Origin: Micropterix aruncella
Taxonomy: Eukaryota; Arthropoda; Insecta; Lepidoptera; Micropterigidae
DNA: 64,000 bases
Reading direction: 5' to 3'
NCBI GenBank assembly: GCA_944548615.1
Contig: OX155973.1
Location: 4,001,921 to 4,065,920 of the forward strand
Made by a program: the position numbers and the translations under genes. This document shows positions 10,656 to 20,849 of this stretch, in pieces. The notes under the pieces were generated by a model that ran no database searches, was not told the DNA's origin, and saw only the letters and a program-made list of their open reading frames with translations. Within the stretch, counting starts at the first letter, position 1. Each line of letters opens with the position of its first letter.

Positions 10656-13384
10656 GAATAGTCCACTGGAATGCGAACGGACTGACTAACAAACTGCCTG
10701 CTCTCCGCATATTCCTGAGAGAGGAGGAGGTCGATGTACTCCTGCTGTCGGAAACCAGACTGAAACCCGCAAACAAGGTGAAAATCACCAATTACCTGGT
10801 ATACCGAGACGATGAAGTCTCGGAGACCTCAGGGTTGGCAATAAGGGGAACGGCAGTAGTGGTGCGTCGACGAATCCTCCATCAGAGGCTGGACCTGCCT
10901 AAGACAAACAGTCTCAGCGTATCCGGAATTCAAGTCAGATCCGGATCGCGAGACCTAAGATTAATCTCGGCCTACAAACCGCCAAGGTTCATACTAGACA
11001 CGACGGACATAGATAAGCTAATTGACCACACGACTCCGACCATAGTGGCCGGCGACCTGAACTGTAAACACCCTTCGTGGAACTCGACCTGCATTAATAC
11101 AGAAGGGAGGAGACTCCAGAAACATGCAGAAGCGAAGGGTTATACGGTCGCCGGGCCACTGCAACATACGAGACATGGACACAACAGCTCTGACGTCCTG
11201 GACGTCAGTATCCTAGCAGCGACCGACTTCCCTTACAACCAGGAAGTCCTGTACGACATGTCCTCAGATCATCTCCCAGTACTTCTCGAGTTGGACACAG
11301 ACACCACCCACCAAATTCTGCCACAAAAAGTAAGGCGGAAAGTGGACTGGGAAAAATTCGAGAAGCTACTCTCCAAGTCTCCCATCCCAAATAACTCCCC
11401 CGCAACCCCAGCAGAAGCCGACTCCAAAGTAGATACACTCCAAACTGCCATAAAACAGTCCCTAGCTATCTGCACAAAAGTCACCCCAGCTCCATCCATA
11501 CGTCCTAAAGTCTCGGCCCCGCTCAGACAGAAACTTAGGGAGACGAGAAGGTTGAAGAAACGCTGGACAGAGACAAGATGCCCGACGGTCAAACGAGAAC
11601 TAAATAAAGCGACCGCAGAATTACAAGAGGCACTCCAGACTCATCGGACGGAGGATTGGGATGCCTTTCTGGACTCGATAGCGGAAGATATGCCCTCGGT
11701 TTACAGGCTAAACAAAGGGCTACTCGGTACACCGGAGCCCGTCCGCCCGCTATTCAACGGGAACGGCGAGTTGCGGTACATGGCAGAGGACAGGGCTGAA
11801 TTGCTCGCGGACCACCTAGAGCGGACTTTTAAACCAAACAGTCACGAGGACTCTGACCACTCTAGGCTGGTGCGCGAGTTCCTCGAGAACCCCCGGCCGA
11901 TGCCTGTACAACGACCCGCCGAGGCGGACGGAGTCATGGGGGCCGAGAAACTAAATATAAATACCACCGAACCGCCGAGCCAGATGGTCACTCCAATAAC
12001 TCCGTCGGAACTACGACGACACCTCAACAAAGTAAAAGTAAAGAAGGCCCCAGGCCCCGACGACATCCCGGGATCGGCGCTCCGACACTTACCAAACGCT
12101 CTGCTACCGGCAATGGCCAGCCTGCTTAACGGGTGCATTAGACTCGGTCACTTTCCGACGGCGTGGAAAACGGCCCGAGTCATCATGATTCCCAAACCTA
12201 AGAAAGACCTTAGGCAGCCGGGCAGTTACCGCCCAATCTCCCTCCTCCCCCTCCTCGGCAAGCTGTTCGAGCGATGCACACTGGAGCGTATCAAACCCCA
12301 TCTTCCGATACGCCCAGAACAGTTTGGATTCCGACAGGGCCACTCCACCACACTCCAATTAGTAAGAGTGGTCCATCACTTAACGTTCGCGCAAAACAAA
12401 AAACTCCACACCGCGGCCGTTTTCCTCGACGTCGAGAAAGCCTTTGACAAGGTGTGGCACGAAGGCCTTAATTACAAAATAGCCACCCAGACCAGCGTAC
12501 CGCGAATGCTTACCGCACTGGTAGCCTCCTTCCTCTCAGGAAGGGGATTCTTCGTCTCGGTGGAGAACGCGCGTTCCACTGCGCGACCCATCGCGGCGGG
12601 AGTTCCCCAAGGGAGCTGCCTGTCCCCATCGCTGTACGCTGTCTACACTAACGACATCCCCGTAGGCCCCGAAGCTGAGCTGGCCCTCTTCGCCGACGAC
12701 GCGATGTATATGGCCTCCTCCATGAACCTCCGCCACTCGATAGCTAAGCTCCAGAAGACGCTGGCCCTCCTGCCCGAGTGGCTTAACAAATGGAGGATAG
12801 CCGTAAACGCGGGGAAATCCGAAGCCATTATTACCGGATCCCGTCGGCCCTACCCCAAGAGCACCAACTTAACGCTGGGAGGAGAACCGATCCCGTGGAA
12901 AAAGTCGGTCAAATACCTGGGGGTGCACATTGACCGACAACTTAGTTTCCACATCCACGCCACTAAGACCCTTGCGGCGACGAGGTCGGCCAAAGCGGCC
13001 CTCCAACCCGTCCTAAGGGCAAAACAAATCCCGTTAAAGACGCGACTGACCTTCCTTAAGACGTACCTGAGGGCGCGACTGACGTATGCAGCGCCCGCGT
13101 GGTACCAGGCCTTAAGCAAGACACACAGGGACGCCATGCAGCGCATCATGGACAGCGGGCTGCGAACCATAGTGGCCGCTCCATGGTGCGTCAGCAACGA
13201 TACGCTACGTAAGGACCTAGTCAATGACGAGACCATTGAGACCTTCATCAGACGACTGTCTAAAAATATGTTTGAGCGGGCCGATTCCTCCCCCCACCCC
13301 CACATCCGAGGAATCGCCCCCCACCATTCGAGACCCCCCGAGAAACCGTACCCACGGAATATAATAGAGAACCCCGAACAATGA
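10469..13384 (+). CDS. LINE ORF2, endonuclease and reverse transcriptase
   Basis: This is the polymerase of target-primed reverse transcription. The frame is open from 9698, but the nearest in-frame ATG before the catalytic part is at 10469, giving 971 residues. An apurinic-type endonuclease starts at about residue 62 (LRIVHWNANG), with LLLSETRL, GDLNCKHPSWN, DVLDVSI and SSDHLPV motifs in order. Reverse transcriptase motifs follow: KAPGPDDIPG, SYRPISLLP, FLDVEKAFDKVW, GVPQGSCLSP and the catalytic FADD at residues 741-744. The endonuclease begins exactly where ORF1 stops (10655), so the proteins overlap by about 62 codons. There is no RNase H, and the end resembles Jockey-clade proteins. The frame looks intact and potentially active. 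Confidence 0.92.
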   Translation: MPDRTDADRRRLDNADHQSANRNTDDSDKTDTPESGVSRHDSTDASDAALPASVTDKRSTRLRIVHWNANGLTNKLPALRIFLREEEVDVLLLSETRLKPANKVKITNYLVYRDDEVSETSGLAIRGTAVVVRRRILHQRLDLPKTNSLSVSGIQVRSGSRDLRLISAYKPPRFILDTTDIDKLIDHTTPTIVAGDLNCKHPSWNSTCINTEGRRLQKHAEAKGYTVAGPLQHTRHGHNSSDVLDVSILAATDFPYNQEVLYDMSSDHLPVLLELDTDTTHQILPQKVRRKVDWEKFEKLLSKSPIPNNSPATPAEADSKVDTLQTAIKQSLAICTKVTPAPSIRPKVSAPLRQKLRETRRLKKRWTETRCPTVKRELNKATAELQEALQTHRTEDWDAFLDSIAEDMPSVYRLNKGLLGTPEPVRPLFNGNGELRYMAEDRAELLADHLERTFKPNSHEDSDHSRLVREFLENPRPMPVQRPAEADGVMGAEKLNINTTEPPSQMVTPITPSELRRHLNKVKVKKAPGPDDIPGSALRHLPNALLPAMASLLNGCIRLGHFPTAWKTARVIMIPKPKKDLRQPGSYRPISLLPLLGKLFERCTLERIKPHLPIRPEQFGFRQGHSTTLQLVRVVHHLTFAQNKKLHTAAVFLDVEKAFDKVWHEGLNYKIATQTSVPRMLTALVASFLSGRGFFVSVENARSTARPIAAGVPQGSCLSPSLYAVYTNDIPVGPEAELALFADDAMYMASSMNLRHSIAKLQKTLALLPEWLNKWRIAVNAGKSEAIITGSRRPYPKSTNLTLGGEPIPWKKSVKYLGVHIDRQLSFHIHATKTLAATRSAKAALQPVLRAKQIPLKTRLTFLKTYLRARLTYAAPAWYQALSKTHRDAMQRIMDSGLRTIVAAPWCVSNDTLRKDLVNDETIETFIRRLSKNMFERADSSPHPHIRGIAPHHSRPPEKPYPRNIIENPEQ

Positions 13385-14085
13385 TAAAAGCACAACCAGT
13401 AACCCTCTTCGCCACACGAGGCTTTCAGGTCAACCAGCCAACGGGAGGAAGAGAAACGCGCCAGCAGCCAAGCAGCATCCCGTAACCCCACTTGTATGTT
13501 TTAGGAGCTGCCCAGGACAATGAAACCCGGACACGGACTTCATCCGTACCATTGCATTGCTTTGAGACACCATTTTAAATGTAAATGTAGCATTGAACCC
13601 CACTCTGTACCAAAATCGGACTTCTTCCGTTCCCTTAGATAGTCTTGCAAATACCTGTATAAATGTAAATGTAGAATCAAACCATTACTTCGCATCGTAA
13701 ATCAAAATGTACTAAATGTAAATGTAGAAGCAGTCATAGAAATTTGTGTGCCCCGAGGGGGCCTTTTAGATACTGCGCCGGCGGGCGGTCGGCCGACGTC
13801 GAGGAGGCCGGGAAGGCTGGGGGCGCTCGTCTCGTGTGCGGCGGGCGGGCTGGATGTACTTGAGCTGGATGTACCTGGGCATAAGAAGACAAAATGAAGA
13901 AGACAAGCGACAAAAAATAAATATATAAATAAAAAATGAATCCGACTACAATGGTAGTCAAAAAATTAAAAGCATGTCCAGTCTGTGGGCTGGACACATC
14001 AGAAGCCCCAAATGACCGCAAAATGCGGGTTGGGTCAAATCCCTTGTGGACGCAAGAGCGCTCCACTCGAGGACGAATCACGCAG
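13385..14085 (+). other. LINE 3' untranslated region with unusual terminal 150 bp
   Basis: From 13560 to 13730 it contains repeated AAATGTAAATGTAG phrases. A GC-rich patch follows at 13750-13860, then GATGTAC repeats and an A/T-rich tail at 13913-13935. The last 150 bp, up to 14085, are ordinary sequence containing an open frame with a CPVCGLD motif. They end at the target duplication without poly(A). Confidence 0.7.
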
Positions 14086-14095
14086 ACCGTACTTC

Positions 14096-14790
14096 AGTCG
14101 TCCGCCGTTGGCCCCCGCGAGCTGACGTCCCGTGGGCGGCGCTTGAGCTGCAATTGTGTCGTGTTTCGCACATTAGATTTTCGCACGTTTACCGCTTTTG
14201 GACGCCACCGGCGATCCCTCCCCCGACCTACTTTGCATTAAGTAGCCACCGGAAGTAAGGCTCCCGTCCGGAAAGTCGCTGGAAGCGGTCGTGTGAGCGC
14301 GCTAGTTTTTCGTGTTTTGAGTTCGTACTGCGTCGCGGCGCCCTCAGTTGAAACCTTCCCCTTCACCACCAGTCTCCGGACTGCCGTGGCACAAGATGAA
14401 AAGCTCTCTGCTGAGAAGTCGCTGCGATGTGGTTTTCGTTGTTTGTGGTGACGTTTTGCGTGCGAAACACGGCGGTTAGATTCGCGACGGTTTGTACTTT
14501 CTCTCTCATTTATCTCGATGTTTGCCTTTAGCTTCTCGTTGACGGCTTGATTGTGATGATTAAAATAAACGCCTCGTTGGAGGCACTTAAGACGTGTGTT
14601 GATTATTGGGCGTTCGGGGTAGGTAATCCTAGTGATGGCATTGCACATCGCCATCTCCTTAATTCCGGTGTCGCCATTGCACCTCGGTGACGCCACCTTC
14701 CTGCCGCTTTCGGGTGGAGTCTTCTTCCGGTCCTTTCCTTTTATGACATTTTGAGTAGGTGGGTTCTGTGTGTATTGTTGCTCCGCGACA
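14096..14790 (-). repeat. gypsy 3' LTR, proximal part
   Basis: The remaining 695 bp of the 3' LTR follow the LINE. The sequence matches the other LTR at 20986-21680 by eye without differences that I noticed. It ends (element start of LTR) at TGTCGCGGAGC on the minus strand. The pol frame runs into it and stops at 14238. Confidence 0.93.
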
Positions 14791-17700
14791 TGACTTTCCC
14801 CGTTTTGAAGACGAAACGTCAACGTATTTAACTGCCGTGTGTGCCGTATAACTCTGCCGTACCTCGATACAGTTGTGTAATTGTCATTTTGCTGCGTTGT
14901 TGGCTGAGAGGTTTCGTCTTCCCTAGACATGTAGCACGGCTTCAGCCTATCCAGAGAGACAGTGACTATTTTCCTGTTTTGTTCTATGTCGAACGTTTTT
15001 TCTCGTTTCTTCACCACTCTAAAGGGTCCTTTGTATGGTGCTTGTAGTGGCCGCCGTACAGTGTCGTCTCTTATGAAGACGTGGGTTGCTTCCTTCAAAT
15101 CCGGGTGCACGAATATCCTCGCTGTGTTTTCCCGCTCCCTCTTCGGTCTTTGCTGCTCGAATGTTTCCCTTAATTGCTGGAGGACTTCTGGTACTGTCGT
15201 TTTTTTCCCATTTTCAAAAAATTCGCCTGGCAATCTTATGTTTGTTCCGTATAACATTTCTGCTGGACTGGCGTTGATATCCTCCTTTAAGGCTGCTCTT
15301 AGGCCCATCATGACGGTTGAAATGTCGTTTGCCCATTCTTTGGTATTCATTCTTGCCATTAATGCCGCTTTTAAAGACCGATGCCACCTTTCCACTAGTC
15401 CGTTTGCCTGTGGGTGAAATGGTGTGGTGTGAATCTTTTTTGCACCCAGTAGTTGTGCTAGTTTCGTAAAGAGCTCCGATTCGAACTGTCTTCCTTGATC
15501 GGTCGTGATTCTTGCAGGAACGCCGAATCTCGCTATCCATCCCTCGAAAAAATTTTTTGCGATTGTCTCGGCTTGTATGTCTCGTATAGGTATCGCTTCC
15601 GGCCATTTTGTACCTCTATCCAACATCGTTAATAGGTACCTATATCCGTTGGATATTTCGAGCGGGCCCACGATATCGATATGCACATGCTCTAATCTGT
15701 CGGCTTCCATGATTTTTCCTATGGGCGTACGCGTATGTATGTGCACCTTCGCTCGTTGACACGGGATGCATGTTTTAGCGTAATCTGCGCTGTCTTTGTT
15801 CATGCGCGGCCAAAAGAATTTGTCAGCTGTCATTTTTCTTGTTGTTCGAATTCCCGGGTGACTAGGGTTGTGAATTATTTTTATCGCTGTTTGCCGTAGT
15901 GCCGCTGTTATGTATGGTCTCGGCCTGCTTGCCGTAGTTTCGCACCAGATTTCGGTTTCTTTGTTGTTTTGTTTGAGTAATTCGAATTTAAATTTTCCCT
16001 TCTGTTGTAATGCTTTCAATTCCTCGTCCGTTTCTTGCTGTCTCGCCAGTTCGTCGTAGTCGAAAGTCTCAGGGCATCCTACTTCTTCGATCCTGGATAA
16101 GGCGTCTGCTACAACGTTCTTCCTTCCCGGGAGATATTCGATTGCCGTTGCGAATTGTGCGATGTATGATGAGTGACGAATGCGTATCGGCGTTTCTGTT
16201 GGCGTATCATTTAATTTTTTTAAAGCGTGAATGAGCGGTTTGTGGTCTGTATATACTACCAGCTCTCTCCCCTCTACCATCTTCCGGAAGTGTCGTACTG
16301 CCAGGTATATCGCCAGTAGTTCTTTGTCGTACGCCGCATATTGTTGTTGCGCGTGTGACAAGGCTTTTGAAAAAAATCCTAATGGCACCCATTTTTCTCC
16401 TTGCTTCTGTTGCAGTGCTGCGCCCGCGCATGTATTTGACGCATCCGTCATTAGTGCCAACGGTGCATGTGCGATTGGATGCGCCAGTAGAACCGCTTCC
16501 TCTATGCTCTGTCTGCATTGGTTAAAGGCTTCGTTGCTCTCCTCTGTCCATTCTATTTCTGTGTGATCGTTCTTTTTTGTCCCTTTCAGGAATACGTTTA
16601 GTTTGGCTTGTCTATGTGCTGCTTCTGGAATGCTGTGCCTGTAGAAATTGACCATGCCCAGGAAGCGTCGTAGTTCCTGGACATCCTTTGGTTTCGGAAT
16701 TTTTTTTATTGCCTCCACCTTGTCGGCTTTTGGTCGTATTCCTGTTGAGTTGACTGTATATCCTAGGAAGTCCAGCTCTGGCTGTGCGATCTGACATTTC
16801 TGTAGGTTTATGGTGATGCCTTGTTTGTCCAGCCTCTCCAGTATCTCTGTGATGTGTTCTTTATGGGTCGTTTCGTCCTCTGACGCTATAAGGATATCGT
16901 CAATGTAGGCGTATGCGAACGGTAGGCCCCGGAGTACCTGATCCATGAATCGTTGCATGGTTTGTGCTCCGTTGCGGAGTCCGAAGGACATCCTGGTCAT
17001 TTCGAATAATCCGAACGGGGTGGTAATGGCGGTCTTCTCAATATCCTCGGGCCTTACTGGTATTTGCGTGTATGCCTTCACCAGGTCCAGTGACGTGAAC
17101 ATCGTTTTTCCTTGCAGAGCGTGAGTGAAATCGTGTATTCTGGGAACAGTATACCGATCCGGCACTGTGATGCTGTTCAGCCGTCTGTAGTCTCCGCATG
17201 GGCGGAATTCACCGTTGCTTTTCTGCACCAGATGCAGTGGACTTGCCCATTGGCTTTTCGAAGGTCTACATACACCTGCCTCTATCATCTCATCGAAAAC
17301 TTTCTTCGCCGCCGCGTATCTTTCCGGATTTAGTGGTCTCGGGCGCGCGAATACTGGTCTTCCTTCAGTTTCGATGTGGTGTACTATGTCGTGTTTAGGT
17401 TGTCTTGGTTGTGACGTGTTCGAGAGTATGTTGGGGAAGCTCTCGAAGATCTTCTTAAATTCTTGGTTGGTCTCGATTGGGAATACCGCCGGTTGCGGCA
17501 TGTGGTTTTTCTCGACGTATTTGTTGTCCTTCGTTTTCATTAGGAGCCTCTTTCTGTTGAGGTCCACCAGCAGGTGGTGTTGGTATAGAAAGTCCGCTCC
17601 TAGGATGTGTTGTTTCACATCAGCGATGATGAAGGTTGCTTGTAATTGTTGGTCGAATCCGAGGTCCAGCATGATGGTTCTCTTTCCGTACGTTGCTATA

Positions 17701-17933
17701 TTTGAGCCGTTGGCTGCCAGTAAGAGAAGCTCTTCTTTTTGTTGTGCGTCGCATCTTCGTCTGGGTATGACGCTGACGTTTGCTCCTGTGTCGATCAGGA
17801 ACCGTTGTTGTGTTCTCCTGTCGTGGACGTATAGGCGGTTATTTGTTTCGGCGCCAAGCTGAGCTATTCTTGGCGCCTCCTGTAGTTTTCCTGGTCCTGC
17901 GGTGTCTGTTTGAAGTCGCACGGTTTCTGGCAT
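14238..17933 (-). CDS. pol: gypsy pol polyprotein: protease, reverse transcriptase, RNase H, integrase
   Basis: This 1231-residue polyprotein has every expected domain in Ty3/gypsy order. Protease: [13 protein letters not shown] (D48-T-G) and ILGADFL at 110-116. Reverse transcriptase: about 195-400 with YIDD at 343-346. RNase H: D497, E538, D563. Integrase: zinc-binding H688, H692, C722, C725; catalytic D753, D812, E848; and a GPF chromatin-side module at about 969-971. No stop or frameshift is visible. Gag lies upstream in the +1-relative frame and the two overlap by about 70 bp, so Pol is probably made by -1 frameshifting. The first ATG (17933) need not be used. About 184 C-terminal residues (from about 1048) are encoded inside the 3' LTR, which is odd but tolerated in some gypsy elements. 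Confidence 0.95.
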   Translation of the reverse strand: MPETVRLQTDTAGPGKLQEAPRIAQLGAETNNRLYVHDRRTQQRFLIDTGANVSVIPRRRCDAQQKEELLLLAANGSNIATYGKRTIMLDLGFDQQLQATFIIADVKQHILGADFLYQHHLLVDLNRKRLLMKTKDNKYVEKNHMPQPAVFPIETNQEFKKIFESFPNILSNTSQPRQPKHDIVHHIETEGRPVFARPRPLNPERYAAAKKVFDEMIEAGVCRPSKSQWASPLHLVQKSNGEFRPCGDYRRLNSITVPDRYTVPRIHDFTHALQGKTMFTSLDLVKAYTQIPVRPEDIEKTAITTPFGLFEMTRMSFGLRNGAQTMQRFMDQVLRGLPFAYAYIDDILIASEDETTHKEHITEILERLDKQGITINLQKCQIAQPELDFLGYTVNSTGIRPKADKVEAIKKIPKPKDVQELRRFLGMVNFYRHSIPEAAHRQAKLNVFLKGTKKNDHTEIEWTEESNEAFNQCRQSIEEAVLLAHPIAHAPLALMTDASNTCAGAALQQKQGEKWVPLGFFSKALSHAQQQYAAYDKELLAIYLAVRHFRKMVEGRELVVYTDHKPLIHALKKLNDTPTETPIRIRHSSYIAQFATAIEYLPGRKNVVADALSRIEEVGCPETFDYDELARQQETDEELKALQQKGKFKFELLKQNNKETEIWCETTASRPRPYITAALRQTAIKIIHNPSHPGIRTTRKMTADKFFWPRMNKDSADYAKTCIPCQRAKVHIHTRTPIGKIMEADRLEHVHIDIVGPLEISNGYRYLLTMLDRGTKWPEAIPIRDIQAETIAKNFFEGWIARFGVPARITTDQGRQFESELFTKLAQLLGAKKIHTTPFHPQANGLVERWHRSLKAALMARMNTKEWANDISTVMMGLRAALKEDINASPAEMLYGTNIRLPGEFFENGKKTTVPEVLQQLRETFEQQRPKRERENTARIFVHPDLKEATHVFIRDDTVRRPLQAPYKGPFRVVKKREKTFDIEQNRKIVTVSLDRLKPCYMSREDETSQPTTQQNDNYTTVSRYGRVIRHTRQLNTLTFRLQNGESHVAEQQYTQNPPTQNVIKGKDRKKTPPESGRKVASPRCNGDTGIKEMAMCNAITRITYPERPIINTRLKCLQRGVYFNHHNQAVNEKLKANIEINERESTNRRESNRRVSHAKRHHKQRKPHRSDFSAESFSSCATAVRRLVVKGKVSTEGAATQYELKTRKTSALTRPLPATFRTGALLPVAT
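14791..14806 (-). promoter_or_regulatory. polypurine tract of the gypsy element
   Basis: On the minus strand the sequence AAAACGGGGAAAGTCA directly precedes the LTR start TGTCGCGG. This is the expected place and composition for the plus-strand primer. It also lies inside the pol reading frame. Confidence 0.85.
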
Positions 17934-18667
17934 TTTCGTGCTGCGTTCCCGAAACGCTTATGGAAGTAGCAGGTGCTTTGTTCCTCGAGTCTTCTGGTGT
18001 TGTGCGTGCTGGAGGTATTTTCATCTGTTCTTCTCGCTTGTAGCCTTTCGATCTGTTTTGCCAGTTCCTCTAGCTTCCTTTCAATCGCTGCCATGTTGGT
18101 TGTTGTCGCTTCGATCTTGTTGATGTCGCTTTTTTCGTTTGCTGTGGCTTCCATCATTCGATCTGCAAGGTTCGCCATTTTGTCCAGTTCTTTTTCCTCT
18201 GATGTTGCTAGTACCGCCCGTATCGTTGCGGGTAGGTGCCCGAGCCACAATGTTTTTAGTGTACCGTCGGGTAATTTTCCCATGTTTAGCGTTCTCATCC
18301 TTCGTATTAGTTGCGAAGGTTTGTCGCTTCCCATTTCTGTTTGGTAGAGGAGTTTCTGCAGTCGTTGCGTCTCTGATTCCTCGTAGGTTGTGATTAGCCG
18401 TTCCTTCAATGCCTCGAATTTTTCTTGCTTGGGCGGTTGCAGCACCAGGTCGCTTACTTCCTGTAATGCTGTTCGATCCAGTTGTGCGATTACGTATGAG
18501 AATCGGTCTTGATCGCTGCATTTCTGTGGTGCCAGGATCTGCTCGGCGAGCGCGAACCAGAGGCGCGGTGCGTGGTGCCAGAATGCAGGTATTCGCGAAG
18601 CGATGCTCAGTGGCGCGATGTCAGGGTTTGGCTGCGTTGACTCCGTTGTGTCGTGGAATGGTTCCAT
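17864..18667 (-). CDS. gag: gypsy gag (capsid/nucleocapsid)
   Basis: This 267-residue structural polyprotein begins about 130 bp after the primer-binding site. The N-terminal 170 residues have the helical capsid look of retrotransposon gag ([29 protein letters not shown]). A coiled, charged stretch follows at about 195-225. A single CHCC zinc motif lies at C233-x2-H236-x9-C246-x3-C250 ([18 protein letters not shown]). This pattern replaces the usual CCHC knuckle and, from memory of the family, is typical of CsRn1-clade elements such as Kabuki. The frame is intact and overlaps pol by about 70 bp in the -1 relation. Confidence 0.92.
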   Translation of the reverse strand: MEPFHDTTESTQPNPDIAPLSIASRIPAFWHHAPRLWFALAEQILAPQKCSDQDRFSYVIAQLDRTALQEVSDLVLQPPKQEKFEALKERLITTYEESETQRLQKLLYQTEMGSDKPSQLIRRMRTLNMGKLPDGTLKTLWLGHLPATIRAVLATSEEKELDKMANLADRMMEATANEKSDINKIEATTTNMAAIERKLEELAKQIERLQARRTDENTSSTHNTRRLEEQSTCYFHKRFGNAARKCQKPCDFKQTPQDQENYRRRQE

Positions 18668-18784
18668 TTTGATTTTCTTGTGTCTGACTCGTTGGAGAAG
18701 ACGTCCAAGTTCGCTGGTTGTTGGTGGTCCGTGCCGTTGTCCGTTTAGCGATTTGTCCGTTTTCTTGCCGTGGTTGTGAGTTCT

Positions 18785-18799
18785 TCTGCGGGGTCACCA
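18785..18799 (-). promoter_or_regulatory. primer-binding site, tRNA-Trp type
   Basis: On the minus strand the 5' LTR ends CTCGCGACA and, after a single C, TGGTGACCCCGCAGA follows. The first 11 bases TGGTGACCCCG are complementary to a tRNA 3' end of the kind ending CGGGGTCACCA, as in tRNA-Trp. This is the start site of minus-strand DNA synthesis. Confidence 0.85.
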
Positions 18800-18800
18800 G

Positions 18801-18898
18801 TGTCGCGAGGGTTTTCGTCGTAGAAAGAAACTCGCGATCGATATTCAAATTGCAGTAGTTTATTCCAAAAGTCGTGTACAAAGTGAATTGATTACGCT
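18801..18898 (-). repeat. gypsy 5' LTR, part next to the primer-binding site
   Basis: The first 98 bp in plus order match 8135-8232. The LTR is then interrupted at TTGATTACGCT (18888-18898) by the second LINE insertion and resumes at 20861. Confidence 0.93.
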
Positions 18899-19065
18899 CC
18901 TGTCGAATATCGGTCGACAGGCCCTGTATATAGGCCTGTGACTTCTTCCACTTCTCGTACTGTTGGGTGGGGCTTCGTGTGAGCCGGGTCCATTTACCCG
19001 GCTTTCGAGCATATGGCGTCTCAGGGCTGTTCACCCTGAGGCAGGATTCTTAGTGTAGAACAATG

Positions 19066-20619
19066 TTACGCTCCTTTCTTCGAGGCACGTCGTGGTAGGT
19101 CCGTTTTGAGGAAAATATTAATGAGCATAATATTTTCCTCTTTCGTGCCGATTTGGCACTCGTAAATCAGGTCCAGCAACTGGGACGCCGTGATTGTTAC
19201 CTGCTCGTCTTCGTCGAGAAAACGCTTTTCATCTAGGTACATCGGCTCTTCCGGCTGGGGTTGTGGGGGCGGTGTGGTCGGCCACTCTTCGTCCGTTTGA
19301 GTGGAGGCGGACTCTGTGGCTGCTCTCACTGGCTGGGAGCAAGAGGGTGGGGCGGTCGCTTCGACCTCCATCTTCTCCTCCTGCGTTGGATGGGGCCTGG
19401 ATGGCTGCTGCTGCAGTGGCTTCGACCGACGCCGCCGTTTTGACTTTTTCTCCTCAGCTGGTTGCTGCGGAGCGGCCGGCGGCGCTGGCTTCTGTCTCCA
19501 GGACAGGGGCGCGTTGCGTTGCGGGGAGACAACGGGCTGGAGTTTGCCTTCTGTAGACTGAGTCGTAGTAGCTCGCGGCGGGGCGGCGACGACCACTGCG
19601 TGCGGGACGCCCTGCTGCTTCCGCGAAGTTTGGCGGATTTCCGCCAGGAAGCTGCGGCATCTCCTGTTGTTCGCAGGATGGTCCTCTCCGCAGTTTCCGC
19701 AGGTCGCCCGGGCGGTTTTCGGCCTCGGGCAATCTTTGGCTGCGTGTTCTTTGCCACAGCACACGCACACTTGTCGTCGGTGGCAGTTGTGGCTGCTGTG
19801 GCGGAAGCGCTGGCACCGGTGGCACTGCTTGGGGCCATTTCTGCCCCTCCAGGCCTCCACGGTAACCTGCAGGAAGTGAATCTCCGCGATGGAGAACACC
19901 TCCCGCCAGCGCTCGTTCTTGCGGATGACGGCGTAGAATAGTGCTCGCCGCCCGCCGTGTATCATTCTGACGTAGCTGGCCTCGATGCCGTGGTCAGCCA
20001 GCCCGGAGATGGCCTCCTCCTGTGTGGTATTGGAAGGCAGGCCGCGGATGGCAATTTTCGCATCCTTGCTGGTGGGCGTCGTATATGTGTGCCATGCTAC
20101 CGAGCCGCCCAGGCTATGTAAATAGTCCTGAATGACTCGGTATTCGGCGGAGTCGGCCGGACGAAAGCGAAGTCCGCCCCCTCCTCCAATCGGCGACACG
20201 ATAGGAGCGCGGCCCAGCCTGGCCCGGATAGCCTGCAGGTGGTCAGGCCACCTATCCAGCTTATCCACGACGATTGGCTGGGGACGCGGCTCCGAGTTCA
20301 GGTGTTGCGGCGCGGAACTCATCGTCGAGCGCGGCAGTGGCACAGGCGCGGCTCCGTTGACGCTCTGAGTCGGGCTCCTCTTGGCCGCTTTGGCGTAGGT
20401 CGGTGCATCTTCGTCATCCGAAGGCACCGGGGTGTTGAAGAGGTCGCTGTCGTAGAAGGAGTCAGCCCGACGGCGTTGCGGGTCTCTCTGTGGCTCGGCA
20501 TCAGGGGAATCGGGATTTCTCACGCGTTTCCTCGGCGTCACAGGCGGGATTAAGGGCATATCCTTGCCCCTGGTAACAGCGGTGCTGTGCGAAGCGGCTG
20601 CTTCGGCGGCGGAGCTCAT
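19066..20619 (-). CDS. LINE ORF1, gag-like zinc-knuckle protein (second element)
   Basis: This 517-residue nucleic-acid-binding protein is related to the ORF1 product at 8742-10655. It has an RRM-like part at about 188-255 (KIAIRGLPSNTTQEEAI), then three CCHC knuckles at about 266-279 (CHRCQRFRHSSHNC), 285-297 (CVCCGKEHAAKDC) and 307-321 (CGNCGEDHPANNRRC). The C-terminal third is rich in Pro, Gln and Glu. The two proteins align well over residues 110-321 but differ at both ends, so these are separate families, not copies. No ORF2 is present. The frame is intact. It lies inside the 5' LTR of the gypsy element. Confidence 0.9.
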   Translation of the reverse strand: MSSAAEAAASHSTAVTRGKDMPLIPPVTPRKRVRNPDSPDAEPQRDPQRRRADSFYDSDLFNTPVPSDDEDAPTYAKAAKRSPTQSVNGAAPVPLPRSTMSSAPQHLNSEPRPQPIVVDKLDRWPDHLQAIRARLGRAPIVSPIGGGGGLRFRPADSAEYRVIQDYLHSLGGSVAWHTYTTPTSKDAKIAIRGLPSNTTQEEAISGLADHGIEASYVRMIHGGRRALFYAVIRKNERWREVFSIAEIHFLQVTVEAWRGRNGPKQCHRCQRFRHSSHNCHRRQVCVCCGKEHAAKDCPRPKTARATCGNCGEDHPANNRRCRSFLAEIRQTSRKQQGVPHAVVVAAPPRATTTQSTEGKLQPVVSPQRNAPLSWRQKPAPPAAPQQPAEEKKSKRRRRSKPLQQQPSRPHPTQEEKMEVEATAPPSCSQPVRAATESASTQTDEEWPTTPPPQPQPEEPMYLDEKRFLDEDEQVTITASQLLDLIYECQIGTKEENIMLINIFLKTDLPRRASKKGA

Positions 20620-20763
20620 ATTCGGGCCGGAGCGGACTCGACGGCACGAACTTCACGGCGAGGACCGGAGACGGCGCTCGACGGTCGACTCGCGGCGGCA
20701 ATATTCAGCGCGGGCGGCGGAGCGGAGCAGGCGACCGTTCAGAACGGACGCCGGGCACTGAAT

Positions 20764-20764
20764 G

Positions 20765-20802
<38 letters not shown>

Positions 20803-20849
20803 AAAAAAAAAAAAAAAAAGAAAAAAAAAAAAAAGAGAAAAAAAAAAAA
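20764..20849 (+). repeat. A-rich tail of the second LINE insertion
   Basis: About 86 bp of almost pure A, broken only by TG, G and GAG, end directly at the TTGATTACGCT target duplication. Its strand shows that reverse transcription was primed from this side, opposite to what the gag orientation alone would suggest. Confidence 0.9.

Larger units (their letters stand above)
8358..14085 (+). mobile_element. Jockey-type non-LTR retrotransposon inserted in the gypsy 3' LTR
   Basis: This insertion is bounded by the direct repeat ACCGTACTTC at 8348-8357 and 14086-14095, and the uninterrupted LTR sequence is visible in the other LTR at about 20980. It holds a GC-rich 5' leader (8358-8741), a gag-like ORF1 and an endonuclease-reverse transcriptase ORF2, both intact. 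It has no RNase H domain. It is full length by content at about 5.7 kb. The 3' end is unusual: an A-rich stretch at 13913-13935 is followed by about 150 bp that is not poly(A). Confidence 0.92.
18899..20849. mobile_element. second LINE insertion, gag-bearing, inverted relative to its A tail
   Basis: It is bounded by the direct repeat TTGATTACGCT at 18888-18898 and 20850-20860, and the intact LTR sequence is visible at 8222-8240. The gag frame reads on the minus strand, yet a long A-rich tail lies at the right end on the plus strand (20764-20849). The minus-strand copy keeps the apparent element 5' end (CAGTGCCCGG at about 20760) next to that tail and is cut about 165 bp after the gag stop. 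This is the layout expected from twin priming: an inverted 5' segment joined to a sense tail. A gag-only element with a structured 3' end is the alternative. Confidence 0.85.

Noticed and set aside
8358..14085. R1-clade assignment for the first LINE because it lacks poly(A)
   Set aside because: There is no RNase H domain or rDNA target, and the reverse transcriptase end looks Jockey-like. The 3' end is better treated as an anomaly.
19194..20586. Several long frames in other reading frames over the second gag
   Set aside because: They are shadows of the GC-rich gag at 19066-20619. Only the minus-strand frame has the three zinc knuckles.
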